Source of the DNA: Trichinella spiralis
Lineage: Eukaryota; Nematoda; Enoplea; Trichinellida; Trichinellidae
DNA: 64,000 bases
Assembly (NCBI GenBank): GCA_000181795.3
Contig: CM012955.1
Coordinates: 13,443,290 to 13,507,289 of the forward strand
Reading direction: 5' to 3'
The translations under genes and the position numbers were made by a program. Below, piece by piece: positions 1 to 12,065 of the stretch (positions within the stretch are counted from its first letter, which is position 1; each line of letters opens with the position of its first letter). A model generated the notes under the pieces. It ran no database searches, was not told the DNA's origin, and was given only the letters and a program-made list of their open reading frames with translations.

Positions 1-63
1 AAGTAGCTGTTTTTGCATTCCATTTAAAACATTCTAATACTATAAAAACCTGCCTAAATATGT

Positions 64-185
64 AGTTACGAGTGACGTTATTATACTAATTAGAAAATAT
101 TATGACCACTTTTGTGTTTACATGTATGTTAATCATTTATAAAAAACTCTCACTGCTGAAATATGTTGTTACGAGTGACGTTATT
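64..185. repeat. Pair of short direct repeats about 104 bp apart
   Basis: The 18-mer GTTACGAGTGACGTTATT occurs at 64-81 and again at 168-185. Similar but diverged sequence follows each copy, so this looks like two decayed units of a short tandem or dispersed repeat. The surrounding bases (1-550) are AT-rich and I see no gene in them. Confidence 0.6.
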
Positions 186-554
186 CAACTAATTAAAAAT
201 TAAAATGCTCAGTGTTGCATTTACGTTGCATTTTAAACTTTCTAATTAGCATATTAAAATTAATCTCATATTTAATACATTGTTTTCCTACATGTTACGG
301 ATTAATAACATTCTATTTATAGAAGATTACTTCCTATTTATAAAAAGATTAAACTCGTTGCACCTTGCCTAAGCTAATTGTTTATTTCATTTATACCAAG
401 TTTAATTTTGCCCTTGCCTAATTAAAGGGGACCCCAATTAACATTTAATAAGTAAAAAATTTATATTCAAACAATATCTAATTCACCAATAATCAATCAA
501 TAAATAAAATTATGCTTATTTAATATTTACTACATTACATCCCTTTAACTGTTT

Positions 555-734
555 ACATTACACTGTTTCAAAGTAGAAATCTACTTTGACATTACATTCT
601 TTAAAGTAAAAAACTGCTTTAAACTAAAAATATATTATTATCAGTACAAAATTAATGAATAATTAAAATGTTTTATATGATGAAATGTAAATGAAAAACT
701 GGTAAACTTTTCTACTTTAAAACAGTGTAATGCA
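555..734. mobile_element. Small foldback (MITE-like) element
   Basis: The left arm (about 555-580, containing CATTACACTGTTTCAAAG) is matched in inverted orientation by the right arm (about 709-734, containing CTTTAAAACAGTGTAATG). The total length is about 180 bp with an AT-rich core and no coding capacity. A perfect 9-bp stem (CAAAGTAGA / TCTACTTTG) sits at the inner end of the left arm. This architecture fits a non-autonomous DNA transposon. I could not identify a target-site duplication or superfamily. Confidence 0.5.
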
Positions 735-1139
735 AACAAAAACTGAATTTGCCCAATTATTAGATGAATGAACATTATATTTTATTTATCATTTAAGTTC
801 CTAAATTAAAAAATTAATGTATAAAATGTTAACAAATTTAAACTATTTAGCATGATTATAAGGGGAAACTCTCGATGGAGATTAATTTCAAATGTTTGAT
901 GCCTAAACTGATGAAAGGTGCAACGCCAAATGAACTAATTAAAGGTGTGACGGCAAATCTGATGTCAATCATTGGCCAAGTGTCAGAGCCAGCGAGACAA
1001 TAACACAAACGCATAGCGACGCTTACCGTTCCTCTTGGGGGAGTAACGATCACCACTAGATTGGCACCGAAACAGAGTCTCGGCACTACGTCAATTGCGA
1101 ATTTGCATAACTGCCTCTAGGACAGATACGTCTTACGAA

Positions 1140-1460
1140 TTCACATAGGTGTTGAAATCCCATTGCACAAGATTTCAAACAACGTCCATTACCACACAAA
1201 TGGACAGGGTCATCTCTTTAAAACCGGTCTCTGGCCAGCACGGGACTAGGAGACTCCGCCGAGGGAAGTCCCCGTTAACGGGCAGGAGGGCGGGGGGCGG
1301 CGCGGGGGCGGTCGGGCTGAAAAAAAACCTTGCTTGAGATCCCATTGCTGGGATCCGAGCAAGGCGGCAGGCCTCTGGTACCGCAACCGGGAGAGGAAGA
1401 GGTGAGCTTTGAAAATATGGACTTTGATCATTTGATACGGTTAGGGTCGCGTCGTGCAGT
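1140..1460. other. GC-rich island with nested hairpins, function unknown
   Basis: This is by far the most GC-rich non-coding stretch of an otherwise AT-rich window. It contains GGGACT (1242-1247) pairing with AGTCCC (1267-1272), the 12-base palindrome CCCGTTAACGGG (1271-1282), a run of G and C to about 1317, and a hairpin at 1328-1364. That hairpin pairs CCTTGCT with AGCAAGG and GATCCCA with TGGGATC around a TTGC loop. The short open frames on both strands look random. It could be a structured RNA, the 5' region of a retroelement or a decayed insertion. I do not recognise it. Confidence 0.5.
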
Positions 1461-4104
1461 GTAACCCGTCGAACTCCTGCACACCACCCTATCTCACATT
1501 CCTCCTATCCTTGCACTGCTATTCTCAAACAATTACTTATTCTAATACTCAAACTATAGCAGTGCTACAAACTCACTATGCTCAAAATTTGTCCTTTGAA
1601 ATGATCGACAAATTATTCAACCATTTCACTTTCCGCAAATGAACCCTAAACTCAACTCGAAAGGCATGGGACATGAAAACGTTCAAATGCGGAAAGCCAC
1701 TCAAATTCATTAAAATAATACTCATGATCTATGTCGAATTACACTAATTAACAAATATCTGAATTAAATGCTCGATAACTTACAGCTCGAGTTTATATAA
1801 ATTACAGACTCAAGAACTCCTCAGTGAACTTTAACTAATTAGCCTAACTCATCAAATTATACTTACCAAACTTACCCTCGTCTTCTGGATGTCCACTTTC
1901 ATCTTCTATTCTTCTGTATCTAAATATAGAAGAATTAATTTAATGAAATAATGTTATAATAAATAAAAAAACAAAGCCGTTTTTATTGTTCTTCTTCGTC
2001 CGTCATCGCATTGGAAACGCCATTGTTCGTTCGCCGCACATCGTTCGCCTACAATCATTTGAAATGAATTTCTAGAGCAACTAATAGTAGCCTCAGGAAA
2101 ATTTACATAAAGTTCATTTCTATTGATTAACAAGTATGAAACGTATTTCATTTCGTTGAACAAATATTATGCAGGCCACGCATAAGCTCAAAAGCAAACA
2201 AATTAAAATGCAAATTCAAATTGAAACTGCACCACGCCTTTGTTTGAATAGATAAGATTCTTCTATATCTAATAATACACCTTACTCAGTAGTTAAAGCA
2301 GAAATAGATCGAGCAAACATCACTTTCGATGCCTCTGTTAGTCAACAAAGTCAATTTAACTGTTGCACTGCTAATATGAAGTTAATTTTCAAATGGCCCA
2401 ATTTGCATAAAAGACAGACACTGCGCACGTAGCACTAAACGCCGGCTTACGTAAGTTGGATATGCTACTCTTATATGAATTAGAACATAATGCCAACGAA
2501 AAATAAACAATGATTGAGCACACTAGTTGCGCTCTATGCCAAGCATAATAAACTATATAAAAATTTTGATTTATCTAATGTCTTCATAGTGAAAAATTTA
2601 GAAAAGAATATAAAATGATAATAAAATTAAATTGAAAACAATATTTTTCTGTCCTGATACGATAATAGGTAACATTATACGCTTACTGATATTCGACTTG
2701 CTCAGTTCAGTATGAAATTGAATGCCATAAACAAGTGTAAATTGAACATGTTATTGTCTTCTCCAGTTAAATCTAGACGATTACGCAAAATAACAAATTG
2801 AAATATAGATTTGTTCAAAACCTTCAACGTTCAACTATATGTAAATGAGAATTCTGCTTTCAAATTAAGTTTTACGCATCTTTAAGCTGATAATTGCTTA
2901 CATACTTAAATATACATGCATTCATAGCAAAACATCAGGAAAATACGTTTTAGTATTAAATTTTCACCTGAATGTAGCATCTTGCACTTGCACCTTGGTC
3001 ACGCACCGCCACCGTTTATCGAACAGCACTGTAATAAAATAATAACTATGCATTTCTCTCATTTCTGTATTACTTAGTAACCTTCTTATCATTAATTTGG
3101 CAATTTAAATAATGTATCTTACTGTATCTTTAATTATTAATTATTTTTCCGTGATTTTATTTTGGAAGTATACTTTAACTTCATATTAAAAGATGTTTTT
3201 ATTTTTCCTCATTTTATCTGCTTTATTTTCTTTTTACGCTTTGTAATGTGTGCTTATATAAGATAAAACTGTCTGCTGAAATTACGACAAATGATGTGAA
3301 ATGAGACTTGTATTTATATCACTGACAACATTGAAGCCGTGGTGTAGCCAAGCAGACTATTATCAGTTAGAGTAATACCTGCAGATTTTCCTATACTTTT
3401 AATTTATTGCTTTGTGATTCATGCCTGAATTCCAGATATATTTCAATGTCGTTAGTGATTTTTGCCTTTTGTGCTTGTTTGTGCACAATGAGACGCTGAT
3501 GATTTTCTGCCAAGCTTCACATTCTCCCATCAGTCCAACAAAAGGTCAACCTGATTAACAGATACAATTTTTCAGTAGCCGCCATAAATGCACTTCCTTT
3601 CCACGGCTTCTCTATTTTAAACCTATTTATCCAAAACTCTGCCTACTTTGTCATACGCAAATTTCATATAAATATAATGTGTTTGAAATTGCATGATCAG
3701 TAGTATAAACTGATGTTGAGGATGCCGTAAGATAGAGTGTATTGCTTGTGAAATCTTGTGCGGTAGGACCACACTTTATTAGCAGAGAATTAATTATCGA
3801 GTTGAAATGAAACTGAAAGTGCATATTTATAGTTTTGTAAAAAGAAATTATATTCCTTCATTTAATGTAAAATATACAGAGACGTTTATTTTATAAAGAG
3901 GGGCGGATGTAGTATACAACAGATTTATCATGTACATGTATTATTATACATGACAGTCTGAAGAGGAACAAAATAGTGCCGTTTTTTTCATTTAAACAAA
4001 ATTGGAATCTCAATCACGTGATAGAATAACTTTCAAATTAATAATTTTAATTGTATTTCAAATGAACGACACGTTTCGATTCCGTTTGAAACTGAACTTT
4101 TTTA
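1461..4104. other. AT-rich stretch without a recognisable gene
   Basis: Only short frames are present and none has splice signals or residue patterns that look coding. A minus-strand frame near 1954-2163 is slightly less AT-rich but resembles nothing I know. Homopolymers and scattered stop codons dominate. Confidence 0.6.
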
Positions 4105-4407
4105 TTACCAGGTTAATATCAATAAAAAAGTCAGAATGAATGTACACATTACTGCAAGTCCGTTTAGTCGCTCTTCTATCATGGTAGTCCGGAAATAACT
4201 TTTAAGATATTTCACTGCAGTAAAGCTTTGTTCTGCGCTGGCTGAGGTGATTGGGTAAATAGTGAAAATCCATAGGAGTAAGGATACGATCAGGTAATAA
4301 TCGTTGTTGTTGAATTTTAATGCATACTCAAATCTAATGCTAAAAGTGCTACGTACGCTAAAAATCACGTATGCTTGTTGAGTTTCGAGGAAGTTACAGA
4401 TTGGCAA
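4105..4407 (-). pseudogene. hAT-family transposase C-terminal remnant
   Basis: The minus-strand frame contains TSASAEQSFTAVKYLKSYFR followed by TTMIEERLNGLA. This matches the hAT C-terminal dimerisation (hATC) region, whose family pattern runs (T/S)SASAERSFS..K.IK...R..M...RL..L. Only this end is present. No RNase-H-like catalytic domain or zinc finger is visible on either side, and the flanks become AT-rich non-coding sequence and satellite. The element is therefore a fragment, probably of a ZMYM6/zinc-finger-type hAT gene. A domesticated host exon is less likely because no neighbouring exon with splice signals was found. Confidence 0.75.
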
Positions 4408-4429
4408 CTTTCCTACCTATTAAGATAGG

Positions 4430-6690
4430 CGCATTGCGCTAACTTTGGAGGCAATTTATACCAAACGTACTGTGCAGTGGGCGATGAAACTATCCATAAC
4501 AATGTCATTTGTTACTGCCAACATCTACCACTCACCAAACGTTGAAATTTGTAAGAAATATTTTTTGCTATTTTTCGGAAAACAGCGAAAGTAGAAAAAT
4601 GCGATATAAGTTGGAAGGAAAAGAAGAAAAGTAAAACATAGAGAGTAAATAAGTGTGCAAGGAAAATGATTTTGTATAGCTTTATCGCAAATGTTTAAAT
4701 AATCAAGCAAAGAGAAGCATTTTCTTCAAATAAAATTTATTCCTGACGTTTCTTTATCGCTTACAGCATCCTGAAACATACTAGGCAGTTTCCGGAAAAA
4801 CTGTCCAAAAAACAATCTTTTATTAATATAAAACTATAACAATAAAAAATGTCCAAATTTTGAAAAAAATGTTTTTGCTGATTTTTGCAAAAACAACCAA
4901 GTCTATAGCCCATGAAATTTTGCAATTTTCAAGAAAAATCTTATTCTCAAAAAATGGAATTTATGGGCATCAATCGATCAGAAACGTTTAGAATAGTACA
5001 ACAAACGTATACCGGCAGTTCCTGGTCGCGTATTTCTCGAGATATTCCGAAAAAAGTTGTAAGCATACCCATGTATTAAGAGAGGCAATATTCCAAATTT
5101 ATAGACCATCAATTCCACAACTACTGGGTAGTTTGCTTTCAAACTCTAGAAAACAGTTTTGTTTATCAATATGAAACTATAACAATAAATGGGTCCAAAT
5201 TTTGAAAAAAGATTTATCGCTGATTTTTCCAAAAACAACCCAGTCTATAGCCCATGAAATTTTACAATCTTTGAGAAAAATTCTTTTCTCCAAAAATTAA
5301 GACAATTCATTTATATCGGTAGAGAATTATTCGCTAAGTATTATAAAATTATCCGCACCGCTCCTGATCGCGTATTTGTTGAGATATGTCAAAAGAGTAA
5401 AACTGAAATAGGATTTTAACGGTATCGAAATAAAAAGGAATTTAAAATAGAAGTTCAACAAATGTGCATATGGAATGGTATCATTAATTTTTCCAACAGG
5501 ACTATCAATGGCTTCACCTGAAAGAAAAGAATTTATTTTAATAAGAATTGTTCCTGATTTTCATTCATGAAGCAAAATAATTTCAAAATTTAAAACTTTT
5601 GTTCACTGAATTTTTTAATTGATTACAATTCACATGTAAGAATTATCCAAAAATATCAAATTGGAAACCTATTATATTCAGAGATAAGAATTATGCAAAA
5701 TTATCACATTAGAAAGCAAATTTCATGCAATATGCCAGCCTTTTAATTCTATAAATTTCAAGTGCCCGAATCGGCAACTTCATCAAATTTCTCAAAAAAT
5801 CATCGATTGAGAGTTATTAAAAATTTAAGTACCTTTAATTGGCACCAAATTCCTTGCACTTATCATCAAATTAGATTATAATTCGCAGTACTTTCTGAGA
5901 AGAATGGAATAATTTTCACTCTACTTACTGGTGGATACCTCTGAAAATTCGAAGCACTACCATGTATGAGCTGAATACTTTGACATCAGTTTTGAATTTA
6001 TTTATTTTCCTAGCATTCGTAATGAAGTTTCACCCTGGGCGAATGCATGTTATACTAATTATGCAAATTGCCATTCCATCGTTGTTACTTAGCGAAATTT
6101 TGCAATTTTCGAGAAAAACCATGAAATGCAAACATGGACTTAATGGGTATCAATCGATCAGAAACAATGAGAGGTTCCGGCAGTACTGCGTTGCTCATTT
6201 CTCGAGATATTGCGAAAACACTGGGAAGCTAACCAATGTATTGAGAACTATGCAATATTCCAAATTTCAGGGCCATTCATTCCACATTGATTGTGCCGTT
6301 TAAAATGAAACTTTCCATAAGATTATCATTTATTACTGTAAATGTCTAACTAGCAAAAAAGTACAATTTGGAAAAAACGCTTTTCACCGATATGCACGGT
6401 AAATACAAGTATATAGCCCACGAAATTTTTGAAACTTCCAGAAATTAGAGGAGTACAACATACTTATTCCGGTTGTTCCACATTGCGTAGTTTTCAAGAC
6501 ATCATAAAAAGTTGATGGATTTCCTACGCATGAAAATAGGCAATATGCCAATTTTAAAAGCCATTTATTCCATTTCTATTCATCCATTTAAACGACAAGA
6601 GTATCATTGTCGATCCGGATGCGTAGTTCATGAAATATTTTCAAAATGGCAGAAAGCTAAAATAGTATCAAGAATATCTGTATATAAAGA
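4430..6690. repeat. Diverged satellite-like array, left arm (period about 341 bp)
   Basis: Repeated landmarks include GCTGATTTTT, TCTATAGCCCATGAAATTTT, ATCAATCGATCAGAAA and a stretch resembling TTCTCGAGATATTCCG. The first landmark recurs at about 4872 and 5213, giving a period near 341 bp. Further, more decayed copies lie at about 6040-6360 and 6360-6690. Copies differ by many substitutions and small indels. The same family reappears at 14,050-14,830. Plus-strand open frames inside the array (5962-6303 and 6512-6697) are chance frames. Confidence 0.8.
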
Positions 6691-8497
6691 AAAGTAAAAG
6701 AACAAAAATCAAAAATATGCTTCATGAATGGACTTTTCGATTAAACGTGAAACTACCAAATGTTCAGTCACTTCGCGCCACTAGAATACAATTACTGCAA
6801 ATGTCACTAAAGGAAAGCACGTTATCTGACGTCAATATGATAAATAAGGACTAGCATAGGCTTCTGACTTGGCTTGAAAAAGGGTGTTTGGAATATTTGA
6901 AAAACAACCCTCACGTAAAATTATTCCATTTAGCATAACTGAACCCAAAAAATGTAAATGAAATGATAATCCATATCAAAGATTAAAATATTCTCCACGT
7001 GTTTCTTTTACAATACATTAGTCTCAGTACAGAGAATTTTATGTGAAATACATAAACAAATGTTAGTAAACTTGAAGGTTCAATACTTTATTAACATCAT
7101 ACTTATTTTTCTAGCTTTACGCTATTTTTTATTGAAAATATTAAACAGATTCAGTTATATTTTCAGGCAATTGTAACATATCTCGCAACAACGCAACAAA
7201 CCTAAATGGACGTTTTCCTGTCGCTGATGTCCAGCTATTCATCGTGCTGATAGCAAGCTACTTTAAAGAAATAAAAATAAAATAAATAAATTCTGCTTCA
7301 TTCTGCATTCCAGAGAAAACGCTAAACAGCGCGGTCATTGCACATCAGCAAGTTGCATTTACTACAAACGAACAATGAACTCAACTACAACGCGAATAGC
7401 ATTGCGAAATAAATTTGCATAACGTTCACTTCTACTGTTAACGTAGAGCAACGTCAATTAGTTAACTTTAAGTTTTAGTACTGAAATTCATGAAAAATTA
7501 ATAAAATTAAATGAATTAGCAATGTATGAATTATTAAACATATGAAGATTGAAAGGATTTTCAAAATTTGATCAAAAAATAGAAAGGTGCAAAAACATCA
7601 AAAATTGAAAAGGAAGTTAAAATTGTGAAAATTGAGATTACGAAAATGTTTTTCATCTCCATGTAGAACACCGGTATAGTAAGCACAGTGAAATACTGAA
7701 CACTATCCAATACTGAATTTTGACAATGACTGTCATTTACTGAAATAATAATCTATGGTATGTACAGCTGAAAGGAAATAGTTCAGTTAGTGAAGCAGTC
7801 AAGTTGATTTTAGTCACTTTCCTTAGAATTTCAATGTAGATAACAAGCCAGAAGTTCTCTGAACCACACATCAAGCATTTATTGAATTGCAATGTATGCT
7901 AAACTACTGAATAACATTAGTAAAGAAGTAAATAAATTGTACATCAATAATTACTTTTATATTAAAATAAAACGGTCGAAAAAATGATTTGACTAAAAGT
8001 GAGCAAGTTCGACACTTTTACGCTAACATTTCACAGGTTCATGACAGTGCTCATATTACACAGTTGTGAGAAATAAAGCTAGCAAAATCTCACTGCAGAA
8101 GATAATCATGCACAAGTGGGTAATTGAATTTCTGATTACCACAGGGATGACTGTGGCTCAGATTTCAATACCCAATAAATGCCCTATATGCTTGCTTCAG
8201 ACTGCTTGAGAAACAAATATAAATTGTTAATTAATATACGTATACATATATTTATAGAGTTAGGAGATGAATTCCATGACCTCTTCTGCTAGCAAGAATT
8301 CACTTTTACTGTAGATGATGCGCGTAAACGATCTAATTAAATTCTGATTAGCAACTATTAGTAATGCTGATTTGAATCGAAGCGATTTCTCACAGAACAC
8401 AAGCGAAGTGTCGAATAGATTTTTCTGCTAGCAACAATAAGCTAACGAACACGGAACAATCTCCATTGTATACAACAAGCACAAGAGCAAAGCATCT
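6691..8497. repeat. 1.8-kb direct duplication, copy 1
   Basis: This block is nearly identical to 12,066-13,880 in the same orientation. Differences are scattered substitutions and a few indels, for example about 10 extra bases near 13,042 in the other copy. It starts near AAAGTAAAAG and ends at AGCAAAGCATCT. I see no terminal inverted repeats, no flanking target duplication and no convincing open frame, so a segmental duplication or an unclassified dispersed repeat both fit. The left flank is satellite sequence. Confidence 0.9.
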
Positions 8498-8500
8498 AGA

Positions 8501-8786
8501 TTAGCCAACGCGAAACAGCATTTTGCTCGCCTGCTTCTCGCAGCTGCATTTATAACGCGCCCAGATGTAGTTTTGTTTCTTATTCATTCTGATCTGATAT
8601 TCCGCTGGTTTAGTCAATTTTAGCTTACGCAACATGAGCATAACGTGGCACGTGATTTTCCACTGAGCCGGCGTTAAATGATTTCCCATACGCAAATTGT
8701 GATTTCTCGCTAGTGGATTTTCAAATAGATTCAGTTTTTGAAATAAAATTTCAAAAGATATGTGTTTTGAATGCGTAAATGTATAA
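8501..8786 (-). CDS. Possible terminal exon of an unidentified gene
   Basis: A pyrimidine-rich acceptor (ending CTTTTCTTTTAG) precedes an open frame of about 95 codons that ends in TAA at the inner edge of duplication copy 1. Its codons are more GC-balanced than the surroundings. The product is basic, with residues such as AQWKITCHVMLMLRKLKL and NYIWARYKCSCEKQ, and resembles no family I know. No upstream exons could be placed, so it may be the last exon of a gene, a truncated copy or a chance frame. The frame without splicing would start with a hydrophobic stretch, but that stretch is largely the polypyrimidine tract read as codons. Confidence 0.3.
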
Positions 8787-9558
8787 ACTAAAAGAAAAAG
8801 AAAAAGTATCATCATAGTTCATAAAATTAGCATGTTACAAAATACTTTTATATAGAAATCAAAGAGGTATTTCCCCAATTGAAGCTGATCATTAAAAGCA
8901 CGCAGCGACTTAATATTTTGGTAGAATTTCCTTTTAATGGACAATGCTTTGTCAGAAGTGCTTCGTTGCAGTTCATATTCCAGTCATGTGTAACTGTTTC
9001 TCAAAAAAATATTTCCAGCATTAGTATAAATCATTGATTCATTGACGTATTGAAAATTAAATGTAAAATCATTGAAAACATCTTCAATGGCATTGAACTG
9101 GAATTTGCATATATGTCAGTGAAATAACAAATAAAAGAAAGATGTGTACTGAAATTGTGGAATTGCAGAAATTAAATGCTTTGAATTTAGAAATATCCAT
9201 TAATAAAATGAAATAAAAATAAATCTTCAAAACCAACACTTTAAGCAATTTAGTTGTGCAGTTTGTTGTGAGAAAATATTATTAACTAATTGATTAATGC
9301 CGAAAAAAACATATTGTCTGGAAAATGCCTGAAACATTGATTACCGGACAAAAGTCATTTGCTATATTATACAATACATGGTGAAATATATCATTGCAGG
9401 AAAGCACGAAAACTAATGGCTGTAATTTTGCTTGTACAAATAATGAGCTAAAGAATATTTGAAACATAAAAATAGGAAAAAACTGAAGTTTATTGTTAAT
9501 AAATGTGATGAAATAATAGGCAATAAATGGCTAGTGAGTAGAGGAAAAAGTGAAGCAG

Positions 9559-11197
9559 CTACAAAAAAGTCTTATTTAAGCTATTTTGAATTCGTTGTGC
9601 ATAACTGCGGGTAATGGATGGGACATTAGCCATTGTGTCCAACGCGGACTCGCCCTGGGCCCAACTTTGTATCTCATGATCAACTTTGTTAACAGTTGCA
9701 GGAGCTGAGGTTGCTTCAGGCGATAAAGTTTCAGTCACAACTGGTAATGCATCCGATGCAGGAGATTCCATCGGTGGTGGAGATACCGGTGGTGGCATGG
9801 GCACCGCAATATGGCATTGCGGAGCCGCTATCGTTGGAATAGATTGTTGCAGCGCATACACGTATGTTGCGTATGTTGCGGAATAGGTTCGCGAACAATC
9901 AGTCTCAAATTGTAGCATCTCTGGAGGGGGTGCATTTTCATCTTTGCTTTCATCCTTGCTACCACACCACGAACAAATTAACAGCAAACCAACCGTTCCT
10001 GCCAAAGTAATCACCACAGCAAAAATTTGAACTGACAATGAATTGGTCGCATTTAAATTATAAAGTATATCCATTTCTAAAAGAGAATAATAATTTTTTC
10101 TCCTGTGAAAATGATCACTGAAATATTTATTTACTTACTTACTGGAGCACTTTTCAGGTAAGTCTATCTGCAACCAAGAAAAACTGTCTACCCTGATTTG
10201 AACACCAATGCTGACTGACAATATGCTCAAAGGGATTGATGATCTCTTTAAACATCAACTTTGAACTACTTTGATACGCACAATTTTAGTTTAAATTAAA
10301 GAATTGGAGGTGTACAATATAGTGGTATTGAATTCCGCTTCTTCATGTTATAAAATTACATAAATTAAGAAAATAAATTATGATGTGATTCTCTCTGGTG
10401 AAAATGTTCACTGGTTATACAAATTTGTAAATAGGCATTCTAATAATTACCAGAATTGTACAACTTAATTATATCAGGCAGTGTGAGAACATTTATTTCA
10501 TTATACAAAAAGGTTGTTTTCCTAAAATAAACATTGTAATATGAAAAGCAAGACAATCTAACAGAAATCAGTAGCAATATTTACGGCGTCTAATCCAAAT
10601 TTCGGTCACCCCTAACAAAATGTTGAATAATGAATCGATTGCGCAAAGATTTCATAACTTAACAACAGAATAATGTTAATACTTGCCAACTTTTTCCTAA
10701 ACAACATATGCATATCAAAGAATTTGGTCAACCTTCCTTGGAAACATAGAACAGATATCACAATTGAAGTTTCACCAATATTCCATTCTTTTCGAAAATG
10801 TCTTCATTCTTCTTGTTTTTCTGATCAACAATAACAGAAAAGCTAACAATATAATAATTTTAAAATTCCAAATTATTTTCTGGAAAAATTTGCAATTTTA
10901 ATTTACTTATTTCAAACAGTTATTAGTTTCTGTGCAAGTATACAGAGAAGTGAAGAAAATTATATTTTTCCCAATGAATAAAGTTATGCAATAAGCATAA
11001 TCAAATGAAGTCATCTATCAATAAATTCACTGCACTAAGCATATAATGAAAACAAGTAATAATTTATCATCAAATGCTGCGACACTTCAAATTATTTCAT
11101 GCAAAAATTGTGCTCCGTCAAGGGATAAAGAGTAGATGAATTCAAATACAGCACTCACCCATGTAGACTTGTCTTGAACTTCATTAAACTGAGCCAT
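9559..11197 (-). CDS. Small single-pass membrane protein with Pro/Tyr-rich tail
   Basis: Three exons join in frame: 11159-11197, 10143-10167 and 9559-10076, giving 193 residues. The short N-terminal part (starting MAQFNEVQDKSTW, then IDLPEKCS) leads to one hydrophobic membrane segment at about residues 38-58. A cytoplasmic-looking tail follows, beginning SWCGSKDESKDEN. The tail has clustered tyrosines (YSATYATYVY) and proline runs (PPPVSPPP), so it may bind SH3/WW-type partners. That is inference from composition. Donor GTGAGT after exon 1 and donor GTAAGT with acceptor TTTTAG around exon 2 support the model. The gene lies in the unique segment between the two 1.8-kb repeats. I do not recognise a family, and a lineage-specific gene is likely. 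Confidence 0.65.
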
Positions 11198-12065
11198 GTC
11201 TTCGATCAGATGAAGCTTCCCTGGTTGAAACCTTGAAAATCAACGCCCACAGAGGTTATTAATAACTTTTGCGTTTAGTTTTGTTTCATACTATCTGTTC
11301 CACAGTGCTTTACAACTGCAAAAGTGCAAAACATTAAATAAAATGTTCACTACAGCATACAGTAAAAGTTACAAATGATATGTTAAAACTGCGTTTTCAA
11401 AAATAATAATAAACTGCTCTTAAATTGAACGCAAACTTAACCAAATGAGTAAATATACATTTAATAAGAAATAATGCAAGTGAAAAAATATCAAATTCTT
11501 TTCAGTGATTGAAAATGAGCTTCAGAGCTTTATTCCAACAATAATAAACTAAGAGAAAGCTATCAGCCGCAACTGCCAGTCGTGACAGTGAAGCAAAGAA
11601 ACACACCGTTACTGATAACACATATGGGTTTCAGCAAAAATTAATTAGCTATTGGGTAAACAAATCTCACGTAGCAATGTTCCATCTAGCTTAACGTATC
11701 TTTATTTTTTCATCTCATCGAGCAAATATTACTTGAAATTTTGAATTAAACGGCTATAAATATTAAATAAACGGCTAGCACAAACATTAAAATAAATAAG
11801 TGTATTGTATTGATGTACTGATGATCTAAACAAATTGCTAATTAGCTGTTAAAGACGCCTAGTTTTCATTAAGTTTCAAAGAAATACATGTACTGCATCT
11901 GTTTCCACAAAGCTTCATAATCAAATATTTGTGTTCATTTATCTTTTAAATTAATAATTATTAATATAGAGAACACCAAGTGACCTGAATAAAGGTCCTT
12001 TCATCGTTGGGGTGCAACTTCTAATTGTGCTGCTTAAAATTATCAAAAATCACTTTAAAGATAAA
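11198..12065. other. Intergenic, upstream of the small membrane-protein gene
   Basis: This AT-rich stretch holds the presumed promoter side of the gene ending at 9559. A possible 3' splice site (TTTTCAAG on the minus strand, about 11,235) lies upstream of the start codon and could serve a leader exon or trans-splicing. Nothing else is recognised before the second repeat copy begins. Confidence 0.4.

Noticed and set aside
1370-1390. TGGTACCGCAACCGGGA as a retroviral-type primer-binding site
   Set aside because: The TGG start is suggestive, but no paired LTRs or gag/pol frames are visible and the complementary tRNA end is not one I recognise.
5962-6697. Plus-strand frames inside the satellite array
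   Set aside because: They consist of diverged satellite monomers and differ in frame between copies.
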